From Cyclobacteriaceae bacterium (lineage in GTDB: Bacteria; Bacteroidota; Bacteroidia; Cytophagales; Cyclobacteriaceae): 64,000 nt of DNA. The stretch covers positions 186,001 through 250,000 of the forward strand of contig JAEUUC010000011.1 in NCBI GenBank assembly GCA_016787665.1. Direction: 5' to 3'. A program made the translations under genes and the position numbers. Numbering within the stretch: the first letter of the stretch is position 1; the number at the start of each line of letters is the position of its first letter. Below, piece after piece: positions 7,854 through 16,814 of the stretch. The notes below the pieces were generated by a model. The model was not told the DNA's origin and did not search any database. It saw only the letters and a program-made list of their open reading frames with translations.

Positions 7854-10623
7854 AATTGCGAATTTTTCGCAAAAACCTAAATTTTGGGCGGTTATCGCAT
7901 TGTTACGAGTTTTTCTTTTCACGGTTTTTTGTCTGTTGCCCGGGCTGGTAAGAGCGCAGATTGAGCGACCTGTGCGAACCCCGACACAGCCTTTGCCGGT
8001 GCGCACCGACACGGTTCCCCAAATGCCCCCTTCCGATTCTCTGCAATTGGTGGGCCAGAAGTCAGACACAACTCGTCAAAAGCGGGATAGTGATATTGAA
8101 ACCACCATCATTTACTCTGCGCGCGACTCGATTAATATCAACATTGAGAAGAAGATTATCTGGCTGTATGGCGATGCCAAAATCAAATATGGGATTATTG
8201 AGTTAGAGGCCGAAGAGATTGTGATTGACTACAATAAGTCCACCATCTCGGCCAACGGAAAACTTGATTCGCTGGGCAGGCGCGCGGGATTTCCCATTTT
8301 TAAAAACGGTGCGGAGGTGTACGAAACCAAAAGCATCAACTACAATTTTAAAACTAAAAAAGCGGCCATTACGGAAGTGGTCACCACGCAGGGTGACGCC
8401 TTTCTGCACGGTAAGACCGTGTTTAAGAATGAGCGGGGTGAGTTGTATAGCGCCAGCAATGCCTACACCACGTGTAACCTGGGGCATCCCCATTACCGCA
8501 TTATGGCAACGAAGGTAAAAGCCATACCGGGCGATAAAATGGTGGCCGGGCCGTTTTATATGGAATTTAATGACGTGCCCACTCCGTTAGGGTTCGCCTT
8601 TGGCATGTTTCCCAATCCCCGAAAGAGCGCTTCAGGTGTTATCGTACCTCAATATGGCGAGGAGCAAAATCGGGGTTTCTTCCTGAGGCGAGGTGGTTAC
8701 TTTTTCGATGTCAATGAGTACTTCAAAATGGCGATCACCGGAGATATCTACTCAAAGGGCGCCAATGCCATTTACCTCAATACGAACTACAATAAGCTTT
8801 ACCACTATTCTGGATCGTTCAACTTTAGTTACACCACCAACCCAACAAGCAACGAAATTGAAAATACCACCCGGTCGCGCGATTTTCTGATTTCGTGGAG
8901 CCATTCGCCCCAAAGCCGCGGTACCGGTCGGTTCAGTGCCTCCGTCAACGCATCCACTTCTTCCTACACCAACAACAATTTCCTGGGTGTTAACACCAAC
9001 CCTCAATCCATGCGGGTGGATAACATCACACGTAAACTCAGTTCGAATATTTCATACAGCAAGACATTCGCAGGGACGCCTTTTAGTATGGGTATTAACC
9101 TGAGGCACAGCCAGGACCTGAGCACGGGAGAGGTCAGCTTCCCATTACCCGACATGAACTTCAACGTCAACAACCTGTATCCGTTCAAGCGCTCGGGCAT
9201 TCAAGCGCTGGAGAACTTTTCGACCCGCCTCACCATGACCGCCATTAACGAAGTAACCAACAACCTGGGGCCTCGCATCGTGGCGGTTGAAAACGGGACT
9301 CCGATATATCGCGACAGCATTGCCAAATTCAACCTGGATAATCTGCCTACGTTCCTGAAAAATGCCAATAAAGGAATCCGGTTTGATATACCGCTGCAGA
9401 CATCGGTAAAGCTACTTCGTTTTTTCACCCTTAGCCCCAGTGTGAGCATGAACGAGCGCTGGTACTTCAATAAGCTGGTGTGGGATACTGTTTCGGTGCG
9501 TGATACTAATTCGGGCTTGTTCACGGGGTCAACGCCAACGGTTGTCGATACACTCAATGGGTTCAATCGGATCAACAACTTCTCGGGTAGTTTGGCGCTC
9601 AATACGCGGATCTACGGCACGTATTTTTTTAAATCGGGTCGTGTCAAAGCCCTTCGTCACGTTATCAATCCCTCGGTCGGTTTCAGTTTCCAACCCGATT
9701 TTGGCGAAGCCCGGTACGACTACTATCAAACACTGGCGGTGCGCAATGGTACGCGGATAACAGAACAAAGGCGATCGCGGCACGAGGGCTTTGTCTATGG
9801 CGGGTCCACCCAGGGCCGCCAAAGTGCACTGAGCTTTAGCATCAACAATACCCTGGAGATGAAGGTCAAGAACAAGAAAGACAGCTTGTTTCAAAAGATT
9901 CCGCTGTTCAACACTTTATCCATAGCAACCAGTTACAACTTTGCTGCCGACTCCTTTAAGCTGGCGCCCTTTGGAATTGCAGCCAACACCAATATTTTAA
10001 ACGAGAAAATTAACCTTAACATCACAGCAACGATTGATCCTTATCAATACATCAAAGTCAATGTCGGCACTTCGGAGAAGCCCGTTTTTCAGGAAATCAA
10101 AGTCAGCCGCTATGCCTGGAATGGCGGCAAGGGGATTGGGCAATTGTCGCAGGCTACGTTGGTTTTTGGTACTAACCTAAATCCCAAGGGCCAGAAAAAA
10201 GATAATGAATTCCGCGAGAAAGTTGGTGCGAGCAACGCCTCAGATGCTGACAAACAGTTTTTGCTTAAGAATCCCGATGCGTATGTTGACTTCAGTATTC
10301 CCTGGAACCTGCGGCTAAACTACAGCTTCAATTATTCTAAAACCGGCAGTCAACCGTCCAACATCACACAAAGTCTTCAGTTCTCCGGTGATTTTTCGCT
10401 ATCGGAAAAGTGGAAGATACAATTCAACTCGGGGTACGATTTCAAGAACAGCGAGTTCACCCAAACCTCGATAACCCTAAACCGCGACTTACATTGCTGG
10501 CAAATGTCGTTGAGTTGGGTGCCGTTTGGTCCGTTCCAGTCTTATGGATTTAACATCGGCATCAAATCCTCAATGCTACAAGATCTCAAACTCAATCGCA
10601 CGCGGTCGTTCTTCGACAACTGA
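7825..10623 (+). CDS. LptD-like LPS-assembly outer membrane protein
   Basis: About 932 residues from the ATG at 7825. A signal peptide is visible (RVFLFTVFCLLPGLVRAQ). It is followed by an OstA/LptA-like jelly-roll domain (IWLYGDAKIKYGIIELEAEEIVIDY region), two well-conserved cysteines in YTTCNLGHPHYRIMA, and a long beta-barrel region of alternating aromatic/polar strands with NFSYTTNP-like repeats. LptD with LptE inserts lipopolysaccharide into the outer leaflet. A TTG at 7900 would give a compact 20-residue signal peptide and would remove the head-to-head overlap with the amidase gene, so the true start may be there. It ends directly against lysS. Confidence 0.88.
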   Translation: MSAVIAIPCKIANFSQKPKFWAVIALLRVFLFTVFCLLPGLVRAQIERPVRTPTQPLPVRTDTVPQMPPSDSLQLVGQKSDTTRQKRDSDIETTIIYSARDSININIEKKIIWLYGDAKIKYGIIELEAEEIVIDYNKSTISANGKLDSLGRRAGFPIFKNGAEVYETKSINYNFKTKKAAITEVVTTQGDAFLHGKTVFKNERGELYSASNAYTTCNLGHPHYRIMATKVKAIPGDKMVAGPFYMEFNDVPTPLGFAFGMFPNPRKSASGVIVPQYGEEQNRGFFLRRGGYFFDVNEYFKMAITGDIYSKGANAIYLNTNYNKLYHYSGSFNFSYTTNPTSNEIENTTRSRDFLISWSHSPQSRGTGRFSASVNASTSSYTNNNFLGVNTNPQSMRVDNITRKLSSNISYSKTFAGTPFSMGINLRHSQDLSTGEVSFPLPDMNFNVNNLYPFKRSGIQALENFSTRLTMTAINEVTNNLGPRIVAVENGTPIYRDSIAKFNLDNLPTFLKNANKGIRFDIPLQTSVKLLRFFTLSPSVSMNERWYFNKLVWDTVSVRDTNSGLFTGSTPTVVDTLNGFNRINNFSGSLALNTRIYGTYFFKSGRVKALRHVINPSVGFSFQPDFGEARYDYYQTLAVRNGTRITEQRRSRHEGFVYGGSTQGRQSALSFSINNTLEMKVKNKKDSLFQKIPLFNTLSIATSYNFAADSFKLAPFGIAANTNILNEKINLNITATIDPYQYIKVNVGTSEKPVFQEIKVSRYAWNGGKGIGQLSQATLVFGTNLNPKGQKKDNEFREKVGASNASDADKQFLLKNPDAYVDFSIPWNLRLNYSFNYSKTGSQPSNITQSLQFSGDFSLSEKWKIQFNSGYDFKNSEFTQTSITLNRDLHCWQMSLSWVPFGPFQSYGFNIGIKSSMLQDLKLNRTRSFFDN

Positions 10624-12342
10624 TTACTTCAGCCAACCTTCAATTTCCTCTACGGTGGCGTTCGCAATTTCCAGTTTCATTTTCTTACGCATACCCGCGA
10701 GGTCGTTGAACAGTTTGGTGGGTTTCATTTCCTTCAACTGGGCCATCGACTGCACGCCCAGCTTTTGAATCAGCGGGATCAATTCCTTGCGGACACCGGC
10801 TGTCTCCAATTCCCGCTCCAGATCAGCACCCTGGATTTTCTCCGGACGCATTTGAGGGAAAAATAAGACATCCTGTATAGAGGGTGAATTCGTCATCAAC
10901 ATGGCGATGCGATCAATACCAAACCCGATGCCCGCTGTGGGCGGCATGCCATACTGCAACGCCCGAAGGAAATCATGATCAATGTACATCGCTTCATGAT
11001 CGCCCCGCTCCATCAACTTCATTTGCTCTTCAAAACGTTGTTGCTGCTCCAGTGGATCATTAAGCTCTGAGTAGGCATTTGCGATTTCCTTCCCATTCGC
11101 CATCAATTCGAAGCGCTCCACTAAACCCGGGCGGCTGCGGTGCTTTTTGGTTAGCGGGCTCATCTCTACAGGGTAGTCGGTGATAAACGTGGGTTGAATG
11201 TAGTGGGGCTCACACGTCTCTCCGAAAATGGTATCGATCAGTTTACCCTTACCCATGGTGTCATCCACCTCCAGGTGGAGTTGCCGGCAAACCTGACGCA
11301 GTCCGGCCTCATCCATCTGGCTGATGTCGATGCCCGTGTGCTCGCGAATGGCGTCAAAGATGCTCACCCGCTTGAACGGTGCTTTGAAATCAATTACCCG
11401 GTCACCCATCGTGACCTGCGTGGTGCCATTAACCTCGCGTGCCGTTTTCTCCAAAAGCTTCTCGGTGGTCTCCATCATCCAGAAGTAATCCTTATACGCT
11501 ACATAAAATTCCAGGATGGTGAATTCCGGATTGTGTGTGCGGTCCATGCCTTCGTTGCGGAAGTCACGGCTAAACTCATACACCCAATCAAATCCGCCCA
11601 CGATCAAGCGCTTGAGGTAGAGTTCATTTGCAATGCGGAGATACAGGGGAATATCCAGCGCATTGTGGTGCGTTACAAACGGGCGTGCGGCAGCGCCTCC
11701 GGGTATACTCTGCAGAACAGGTGTTTCAACCTCAAGGGCACCTTGAGCATTGAGGAAATCGCGCATGGCGTTGATCATGCGCGTACGCTTCACAAAGGTC
11801 TCTTTAACCTCTGGATTGATGATCAGATCGGCATACCGCTGACGATAGCGAAACTCCGGATCGGTGACGGCATCAAACACATGCCCCTCTTCATCCCGCT
11901 TCACCACGGGTAGTGGTTTAAGTGATTTGTTCAGCAGCGTCAGTGACTGCACATGAACGGTGGTCTCTCCGGTTTTGGTGGTAAATACGAAACCCGACAC
12001 CGCGATGATATCGCCCAAATCGAGCAGATGCTTCACTACGCGATCAAAAAAAGTTTTGTCTTCGCCCGGGCAAATATCGTCTCTGCGCACATAGAGCTGA
12101 ATGAGGCCCTTCGAATCCTGAAGCTTTACGAATATGACTTTGCCTTTGTCGTTCAGGCTCATGATACGGCCGGCCAGCGAAACGGAAGCAAACTGATCCT
12201 TTTTCTCTTCTGTGAAATGGTTGAGAATATCAACCGAAAAATGGGACACGGGCACGGAGGGTGCCGGATAGGGTTCGATGCCGAGTTGGCGAAGTTCTTC
12301 GAGTTTGTTTCTGCGGATGATTTCCTGCTCGCTCAGTTGCAT
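10624..12342 (-). CDS. lysS: Lysyl-tRNA synthetase, class II
   Basis: 572 residues from the ATG of MQLSEQEIIRRNKL. The N-terminal OB-fold anticodon-binding domain (about 55-150) is followed by the class II core with motif 2 (FRNEGMDRTHNPEFT) and motif 3 (GIGFGIDRIAMLM). It charges tRNA-Lys. The enzyme is about 65-70 residues longer than E. coli LysS: after FFPQMRPEK comes a helical tail (LERELETAGVRKELIPLIQK and beyond). Such tails are seen in Bacteroidota LysRS. A good promoter (TTC-19-TATTTTTG) lies just upstream and is divergent from the toxin-antitoxin promoter. Confidence 0.96.
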   Translation of the reverse strand: MQLSEQEIIRRNKLEELRQLGIEPYPAPSVPVSHFSVDILNHFTEEKKDQFASVSLAGRIMSLNDKGKVIFVKLQDSKGLIQLYVRRDDICPGEDKTFFDRVVKHLLDLGDIIAVSGFVFTTKTGETTVHVQSLTLLNKSLKPLPVVKRDEEGHVFDAVTDPEFRYRQRYADLIINPEVKETFVKRTRMINAMRDFLNAQGALEVETPVLQSIPGGAAARPFVTHHNALDIPLYLRIANELYLKRLIVGGFDWVYEFSRDFRNEGMDRTHNPEFTILEFYVAYKDYFWMMETTEKLLEKTAREVNGTTQVTMGDRVIDFKAPFKRVSIFDAIREHTGIDISQMDEAGLRQVCRQLHLEVDDTMGKGKLIDTIFGETCEPHYIQPTFITDYPVEMSPLTKKHRSRPGLVERFELMANGKEIANAYSELNDPLEQQQRFEEQMKLMERGDHEAMYIDHDFLRALQYGMPPTAGIGFGIDRIAMLMTNSPSIQDVLFFPQMRPEKIQGADLERELETAGVRKELIPLIQKLGVQSMAQLKEMKPTKLFNDLAGMRKKMKLEIANATVEEIEGWLK

Positions 12343-12360
12343 GAATAGCTGTTTGGAACG

Positions 12361-12368
12361 CAAAAATA
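12361..12368 (-). promoter_or_regulatory. Putative lysS promoter -7 box
   Basis: On the minus strand TATTTTTG fits the Bacteroidota -7 consensus TAnnTTTG and is preceded, after exactly 19 bases, by TTC, close to the -33 TTG. It lies 18 bases before the lysS ATG. Confidence 0.55.
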
Positions 12369-12409
12369 ACCGATTCCGAGGGAGTGCGAAATCAGGCGAA
12401 ATTAAGCGC

Positions 12410-12417
12410 TATATTTG
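12410..12417 (+). promoter_or_regulatory. Putative toxin-antitoxin promoter with AT-rich operator
   Basis: TATATTTG matches TAnnTTTG and is 25 bases before the antitoxin ATG. It is embedded in a run of near-palindromic AT-rich repeats (TATATTTGCAAAATATA then AATATAAAATATA, 12410-12439). Ribbon-helix-helix antitoxins usually repress their own operon by binding such repeats, so autoregulation here is likely but inferred. Confidence 0.5.
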
Positions 12418-12442
12418 CAAAATATAAATATAAAATATACTT

Positions 12443-12676
12443 ATGGCGACCTTCACCAGCACACTTCCAGATGACCTGCTGAAAAAGCTTGCTGAAAAAT
12501 CGAATGCCCTTGAGGTGCCTAGAAACCAGATTATTGAGAGGGCTGTCCGGCTCTATCTTGAACATCTGGAACGGGCAGAATACATTAAATCATACCGAAC
12601 GGCTGGCTCAGACAAGGAGGTCATGGGCATGGCGGAAGAGGGTATGGCCGACTACCTACGTCAAATTGAATCATGA
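12443..12676 (+). CDS. Ribbon-helix-helix (CopG-type) antitoxin
   Basis: 77 residues. The N-terminus MATFTSTLPDDLLKKLAE followed by a helix-turn-helix pair (LEVPRNQIIERAVRLYL) is the ribbon-helix-helix DNA-binding pattern. The charged C-terminal tail (about 45-77) would wrap the toxin. Its stop overlaps the MazF-like start (ATGA at 12673-12676), the normal antitoxin-first arrangement. Function: neutralises the downstream RNase and represses the operon. The pairing of an RHH antitoxin, rather than an AbrB-type MazE, with a MazF toxin resembles the Bacillus EndoAI/EndoA type. Confidence 0.88.
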   Translation: MATFTSTLPDDLLKKLAEKSNALEVPRNQIIERAVRLYLEHLERAEYIKSYRTAGSDKEVMGMAEEGMADYLRQIES

Positions 12677-13005
12677 AACAAGGAGAAATCTGGTTTGCCG
12701 ATTTAAACCCGGTCGCAGGAAGTGAGCAGGCAGGCTTACGACCAGTGGTGATCATAAGCGGTAACCTACTCAACGAGCATTTAGCGGTTGTAGTCGTTGC
12801 ACCCCTAACCACTAAAGTGAAGAACTATAAAGGCAATCCAGTTCTCAAGCCAAATGCTCAAAATGGCTTGAAGGCGGAGTCTGAAATACTCGTATTCCAT
12901 ATCCGTTCCATCTCAAAATCAAGGTTGATCAATCGAATCGGAAACACAGACTCCGCAACGATAAGTCAGACCATCAAGACCCTGAATGATATTTTAAAAT
13001 ACTAA
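12673..13005 (+). CDS. MazF/PemK-family toxin, mRNA interferase
   Basis: 110 residues with the MazF fold signature: KQGEIWFADLNPVAGSEQAGLRPVVIIS at the N-terminus with the conserved Arg-Pro-Val loop, VVVAPLTTKVKNY, and the later SEILVFHIRSISKSRL strand-helix block. Family members cut single-stranded RNA at short motifs, usually slowing growth under stress. The residues needed for activity appear intact, so the toxin is probably functional. The gene is coupled to the antitoxin upstream. Its TAA stop is interlocked with the stop of proline dehydrogenase on the opposite strand (CTAA at 13002-13005). Confidence 0.92.
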   Translation: MKQGEIWFADLNPVAGSEQAGLRPVVIISGNLLNEHLAVVVVAPLTTKVKNYKGNPVLKPNAQNGLKAESEILVFHIRSISKSRLINRIGNTDSATISQTIKTLNDILKY

Positions 13006-14183
13006 TTCTGTTTTCGCCTCGTCAGCTCTTTGCGAATAAGAGTCAACTCACGGCTGCTTTGCCCGGCAACCGATGTGTTTTCGGCCGCCCTCCGCAACAG
13101 GTAGGGCATCACGCTCTCCACCGGACCATAGGGTACATATTTGACCACGTTGTACCCGGCATGGGCCAGGTTGAATGAAATATTGTCGCTCATACCCAGA
13201 AGTTGCGAAAACCACACGCGCTTGTCATCATGGCGCATACCATGCTTCTCCATCAGCACCGTGAGGTATTGATTGCTATACTCATTATGCGATCCGCAGA
13301 GAATCGTGATGCGTTGCTTGTTGTCAATGCAAAAGGCTAATCCCTGATTGAACATGTCATCGGTGGCCTGCTTGGTTGGATTAATGGGGTCCGGATATCC
13401 TTTCTCGGCCGCACGGGCCCGCTCAATTTCCATATACGCACCCCGCACCATCTTAATGCCCACGAAGTAGTTATGCATGGCCGCGGTGTGGAAATCTTCA
13501 CGCAGGCGCTTCAACGAATCCGTACGGTACATTTGATAGGTGATGAAGACAATCGCCTTTTCGGTATTGTATTTGGCCATCATCTCGTGTGTGATGTCGT
13601 CAATCACATGTTGTACCCAGCTGTGTTCGGCATCAATAAGAATGGGAATTTTCAATCGATGGGCTTTGGCACAAATCGTGTCAATGCGCTGGCGGAAGCG
13701 CTCAAAACTTTTGGCTTCGGCTTCACTTAACGATGCCTGGCTCTGCACCTTTTCCAGTAAATCCATGTCGCCCAGCCCGGTGGCCTTGAATACGCAAAAG
13801 GGTACGGCCGCATTATGTTGAGCCTCATCGAAGGTGGCTAAAATCTGCTCGGCTGTGCGATCAAAGTCTTCTTCGGCATTTTCGCCTTCAACGGAATAAT
13901 CCAGAATGGTGCCCACTTTGTACTTCCACAACTGGTCGATGGTCCCATGACTCTGCTCAATGGTTTCGCCACCACAAAAATGCTCGAACACGGTATTGCG
14001 AATCAATCCTTTCACCGGCAACCTCAAGGTTAACCCAACTTTTACCAGCCGGGTGGCCGTGGCTGAAATCCACGGGTGATTCACCACGGTGAAAATGAAG
14101 TTGGCCTTTCGCATCTGGCGGTCAGACTTATACTCAAAGGCAACCTGGGTATCATCAAATTGAACAGCGGGCTGTACTTCCAT
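13002..14183 (-). CDS. Proline dehydrogenase
   Basis: 393 residues, a monofunctional FAD-dependent proline dehydrogenase of the PRODH barrel family. Visible blocks are ILIDAEHSWVQHVIDD, FITYQMYRTDSLKRL, VGIKMVRGAYMEIERARA, ILCGSHNEYS and YVPYGPVESVMPYLLRRAAEN, the last containing the paired arginines that bind the proline carboxylate. It oxidises proline to pyrroline-5-carboxylate, feeding electrons to quinone at the inner membrane face. No P5C dehydrogenase gene is adjacent. The promoter box TATATTTG lies 19 bases upstream of the ATG. The stop interlocks with the MazF stop. Confidence 0.95.
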   Translation of the reverse strand: MEVQPAVQFDDTQVAFEYKSDRQMRKANFIFTVVNHPWISATATRLVKVGLTLRLPVKGLIRNTVFEHFCGGETIEQSHGTIDQLWKYKVGTILDYSVEGENAEEDFDRTAEQILATFDEAQHNAAVPFCVFKATGLGDMDLLEKVQSQASLSEAEAKSFERFRQRIDTICAKAHRLKIPILIDAEHSWVQHVIDDITHEMMAKYNTEKAIVFITYQMYRTDSLKRLREDFHTAAMHNYFVGIKMVRGAYMEIERARAAEKGYPDPINPTKQATDDMFNQGLAFCIDNKQRITILCGSHNEYSNQYLTVLMEKHGMRHDDKRVWFSQLLGMSDNISFNLAHAGYNVVKYVPYGPVESVMPYLLRRAAENTSVAGQSSRELTLIRKELTRRKQN

Positions 14184-14202
14184 GGCAGAACTGAAATGCG
14201 CC

Positions 14203-14210
14203 CAAATATA
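14203..14210 (-). promoter_or_regulatory. Putative proline dehydrogenase promoter -7 box
   Basis: TATATTTG on the minus strand is an exact match to TAnnTTTG, 19 bases before the ATG. No clear TTG is seen at the -33 position. Confidence 0.45.
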
Positions 14211-14278
14211 CGCCCTGAAAACGTTTTCGGGTAAGCGTGAATTTCGGCTGGCCGCGATTTATTCAGTTACTTTGCCCG

Positions 14279-15325
14279 GTGACGGAAACCGAGGAAACCA
14301 TCTTAATACAGGCTGACCCTGAGCAACAGATTGCCCATTTCCTGGCAGCCCGGAGTTTCAGCCGTTTAGGTGTACTCACGGATGCCAACACGTTCAAAGC
14401 CTGTTATCCCAGGATTTCGCACGGCCTGCCTCCACACGCGAGTTTTACAGTGGCTGCTGGCGAGGAAAGTAAACACCTGGACACGTGCAGCCAAATCTGG
14501 AAATGGATGACCACAGAGGAATTTGACCGGCACAGCCTGCTTGTGGTTTTGGGGGGTGGGGTTTTGGGAGATATGGGCGGGTTTTGTGCGGCTACATTCA
14601 AGCGCGGCATTCCGTTCGTGCTGATGCCTACCACGTTGCTGGCACAGGTAGATGCCAGTGTGGGCGGCAAATTGGGCATCGACTTTGGCGGTTATAAGAA
14701 TCACATCGGGGTAATTCAACAACCGATGGCCACGCTTATTGCTCCTGCCTTTCTTGATACCTTGCCGGAGGCCGAACTGCGTTCCGGCTTTGCTGAGATC
14801 ATCAAACACAGTTTGCTGATGGGCCAAGAGGAATGGGATCGGGTGCGCGCCAAAACACTGATTCAACATAACTGGCAAGAACGGATTACCTCATCAGTCG
14901 CCTTCAAAAAGTCGATCACCACACAAGATCCGCAGGAGAGCGGGCTTAGGAAAATACTCAACCTGGGCCATACCCTTGGCCATGCGCTGGAATCAGCCTC
15001 CTTCCACTCCCCGAAACGCTTACTGCATGGTGAAGCGGTGGCCGCAGGGCTGGTGGTTGAAAGTCATATTGCCATGACTAAAGGATTGCTTAACCGCCCC
15101 GCTTTTGAACAAATTGAACACTACATATCTGGGATTTTCGGCCGACCCGGCCAGCACATACCGATCGACCACATTGTGGCTAACGCCCGGCAGGACAAGA
15201 AAAACAGGGGAAATAAGATTCTGATGGCCCTCCTGAAAAACATTGGAGAGCCCTTATGGGATGTTGAAGTCAGCGAGGAAGAAATCCGGTTATCGTGGCG
15301 GGTTTACACATCGGGTCAGATGTAG
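14279..15325 (+). CDS. aroB: 3-dehydroquinate synthase
   Basis: 348 residues from a GTG opening VTETEETILIQADPEQ; an earlier in-frame GTG at 14237 exists, but the extra residues are not family-like and a promoter-like TTACTTTG box lies between the two. Motifs: VVLGGGVLGDMGGFCAATFKRG (NAD-binding and substrate loop), TTLLAQVDASVGGKLGID, NLGHTLGHALE and LLHGEAVAAG with zinc ligands. It converts DAHP to 3-dehydroquinate, the second shikimate step. aroA follows 260 bases later on the same strand, with only a small opposite-strand gene between, so two shikimate genes are neighbours here. Confidence 0.95.
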   Translation: MTETEETILIQADPEQQIAHFLAARSFSRLGVLTDANTFKACYPRISHGLPPHASFTVAAGEESKHLDTCSQIWKWMTTEEFDRHSLLVVLGGGVLGDMGGFCAATFKRGIPFVLMPTTLLAQVDASVGGKLGIDFGGYKNHIGVIQQPMATLIAPAFLDTLPEAELRSGFAEIIKHSLLMGQEEWDRVRAKTLIQHNWQERITSSVAFKKSITTQDPQESGLRKILNLGHTLGHALESASFHSPKRLLHGEAVAAGLVVESHIAMTKGLLNRPAFEQIEHYISGIFGRPGQHIPIDHIVANARQDKKNRGNKILMALLKNIGEPLWDVEVSEEEIRLSWRVYTSGQM

Positions 15326-15504
15326 TGCGCTTCCGAATCATCGAATTTTGGTTTCTCCTTCTGCAGCCCCTTCTTCAGGTCGTTGACCTTACGGCCGATG
15401 AACTCCTTGGTCTTCTGCTTGCGGGTGCCCGTGAGCAACCAAGCTGCCAAAAGAGCGCCTCCGGCCAGTCCCAAACCAATCGCTATTTTTCGGGTTGTTG
15501 TCAT
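15316..15504 (-). CDS. Small YtxH-like membrane protein
   Basis: 62 residues: a glycine/alanine-rich transmembrane helix (about 6-24, IAIGLGLAGGALLAAWLL) followed by a basic helical stretch (TRKQKTKEFIGRKVNDLKKG). This is the general shape of YtxH-domain and gas-vesicle-like small envelope proteins, whose function is unclear. It lies between aroB and aroA on the opposite strand and overlaps the aroB end by ten bases. The 80 bases upstream hold T-rich sequence and the aroA promoter-like box. Confidence 0.7.
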   Translation of the reverse strand: MTTTRKIAIGLGLAGGALLAAWLLTGTRKQKTKEFIGRKVNDLKKGLQKEKPKFDDSEAHYI

Positions 15505-15584
15505 GTATTACAAATGTAAACTCGTCTGCATTTTCTTTTGTTTCAATGGGCTTAAAATTTTTTTAAATCTAATTTGCCGACCGA

Positions 15585-16814
15585 GTGAATTCAGTTGTTC
15601 ATATCCAGCCTCACACACAGGTAACCGGAACGGCTGCCGGCTTGCCTTCATCCAAGAGTTTAAGCAACCGCGCCCTGATTCTTCAGGCGCTAACCAACTT
15701 TCGTTCGGTTGTCCATAACGTATCATCGGCACGAGATACCCGGCTGATGCGCCAGTTGATTCAATCTCCGGAAAAGACACTGAACGTCATGGATGCCGGC
15801 ACCACCATGCGTTTTCTGGTGGCTTACCACGCCATTCGTGGTGAAAACAAAATCATGACGGGCACGCCCCGTATGTTGGAACGGCCAATCAAACCCTTGG
15901 TGGATGCTTTGCGTACCCTGGGAGCGGATGTGCGATACCTTGGCCATGAAGGTTTTCCGCCTGTGGAGACCCGCGGGTTTGCCCGGCAACGTAGCAACCG
16001 AATCGAAATCCCCGGCAACATCTCCAGCCAGTACATATCGGCACTGATGATGGTCGGCCCGCTCCTTCCCGATGGCCTCACCCTCCACCTGACCGGGCCT
16101 GTGGCGAGCGCTCCCTACATCAAAATGACGGCAGCCCTGATGACACAGTTCGGAATTACGCCTCAGCTTGATCTTCCCGAAATCAAAGTTCCTCATGGTG
16201 AATACCGCCCGGCCGAAGTTACCATTGAAGCCGATTGGTCGGCCGCCAGTTACTGGTTTGCTTTTATGGCCCTGGCTGAACGCGGGGAGGTCATGCTGCC
16301 TCATGTGGCCTCAAACTCCTTGCAGGGCGATCGTGTCATTGTCGATGTTATGGGGCAACTTGGCGTTGAAACTCAGTTTCTTAAGGAAGGGGCCCGGATA
16401 ATCAAAAAGCCAGTTTCCATCAGCACGCTCGTTTGGGATTTCAAAGATTGCCCCGATCTGGCGCAGACTGTTTTGCCGGTATGTGCTGCCCTTGGAGTAG
16501 CCGGTGACTTTGTTGGACTGGAAAGTCTTCGCATCAAGGAAACCGACCGGATTGCTGCGCTGAAGCAGGAGTTGCATAAAATAAACGGCCGCCTGGATGA
16601 GCCCCAGGCAGGCCACTGGCGGTTAACTCCAGGCACGCTGCCGAAAGAGCCCCTTTGGATCAACACCTATCACGATCACCGGATGGCCATGGGGTTTGCA
16701 CCGCTGGCCACGCGAATGCCCCTGGCGATACAGGACCCGACCGTGGTGGAAAAATCGTATCCGGACTTCTGGGCTGATATGAAGCGGGTGGGCTTTATTC
16801 TTACAGGGATTTGA
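15585..16814 (+). CDS. aroA: 3-phosphoshikimate 1-carboxyvinyltransferase (EPSP synthase)
   Basis: 409 residues starting with GTG at 15585. The start fits because a TAATTTG promoter-like box sits eight bases before it. Motifs: SSKSLSNRALIL (substrate lysine), DAGTTMRFL, ERPIKPLVDAL, SSQYISALMM, KETDRIAALKQEL and DHRMAMGFAPLA with the expected acidic and basic active-site residues. It condenses shikimate-3-phosphate with PEP. It is slightly shorter than enterobacterial AroA (about 427), as is common in this phylum. The 3' end overlaps the opposite-strand binding-protein gene by 14 bases. Confidence 0.96.
   Translation: MNSVVHIQPHTQVTGTAAGLPSSKSLSNRALILQALTNFRSVVHNVSSARDTRLMRQLIQSPEKTLNVMDAGTTMRFLVAYHAIRGENKIMTGTPRMLERPIKPLVDALRTLGADVRYLGHEGFPPVETRGFARQRSNRIEIPGNISSQYISALMMVGPLLPDGLTLHLTGPVASAPYIKMTAALMTQFGITPQLDLPEIKVPHGEYRPAEVTIEADWSAASYWFAFMALAERGEVMLPHVASNSLQGDRVIVDVMGQLGVETQFLKEGARIIKKPVSISTLVWDFKDCPDLAQTVLPVCAALGVAGDFVGLESLRIKETDRIAALKQELHKINGRLDEPQAGHWRLTPGTLPKEPLWINTYHDHRMAMGFAPLATRMPLAIQDPTVVEKSYPDFWADMKRVGFILTGI

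Noticed and set aside
11194..11913. Plus-strand open frame (239 codons)
   Set aside because: It is antisense to the lysS catalytic core and has no protein-family features.
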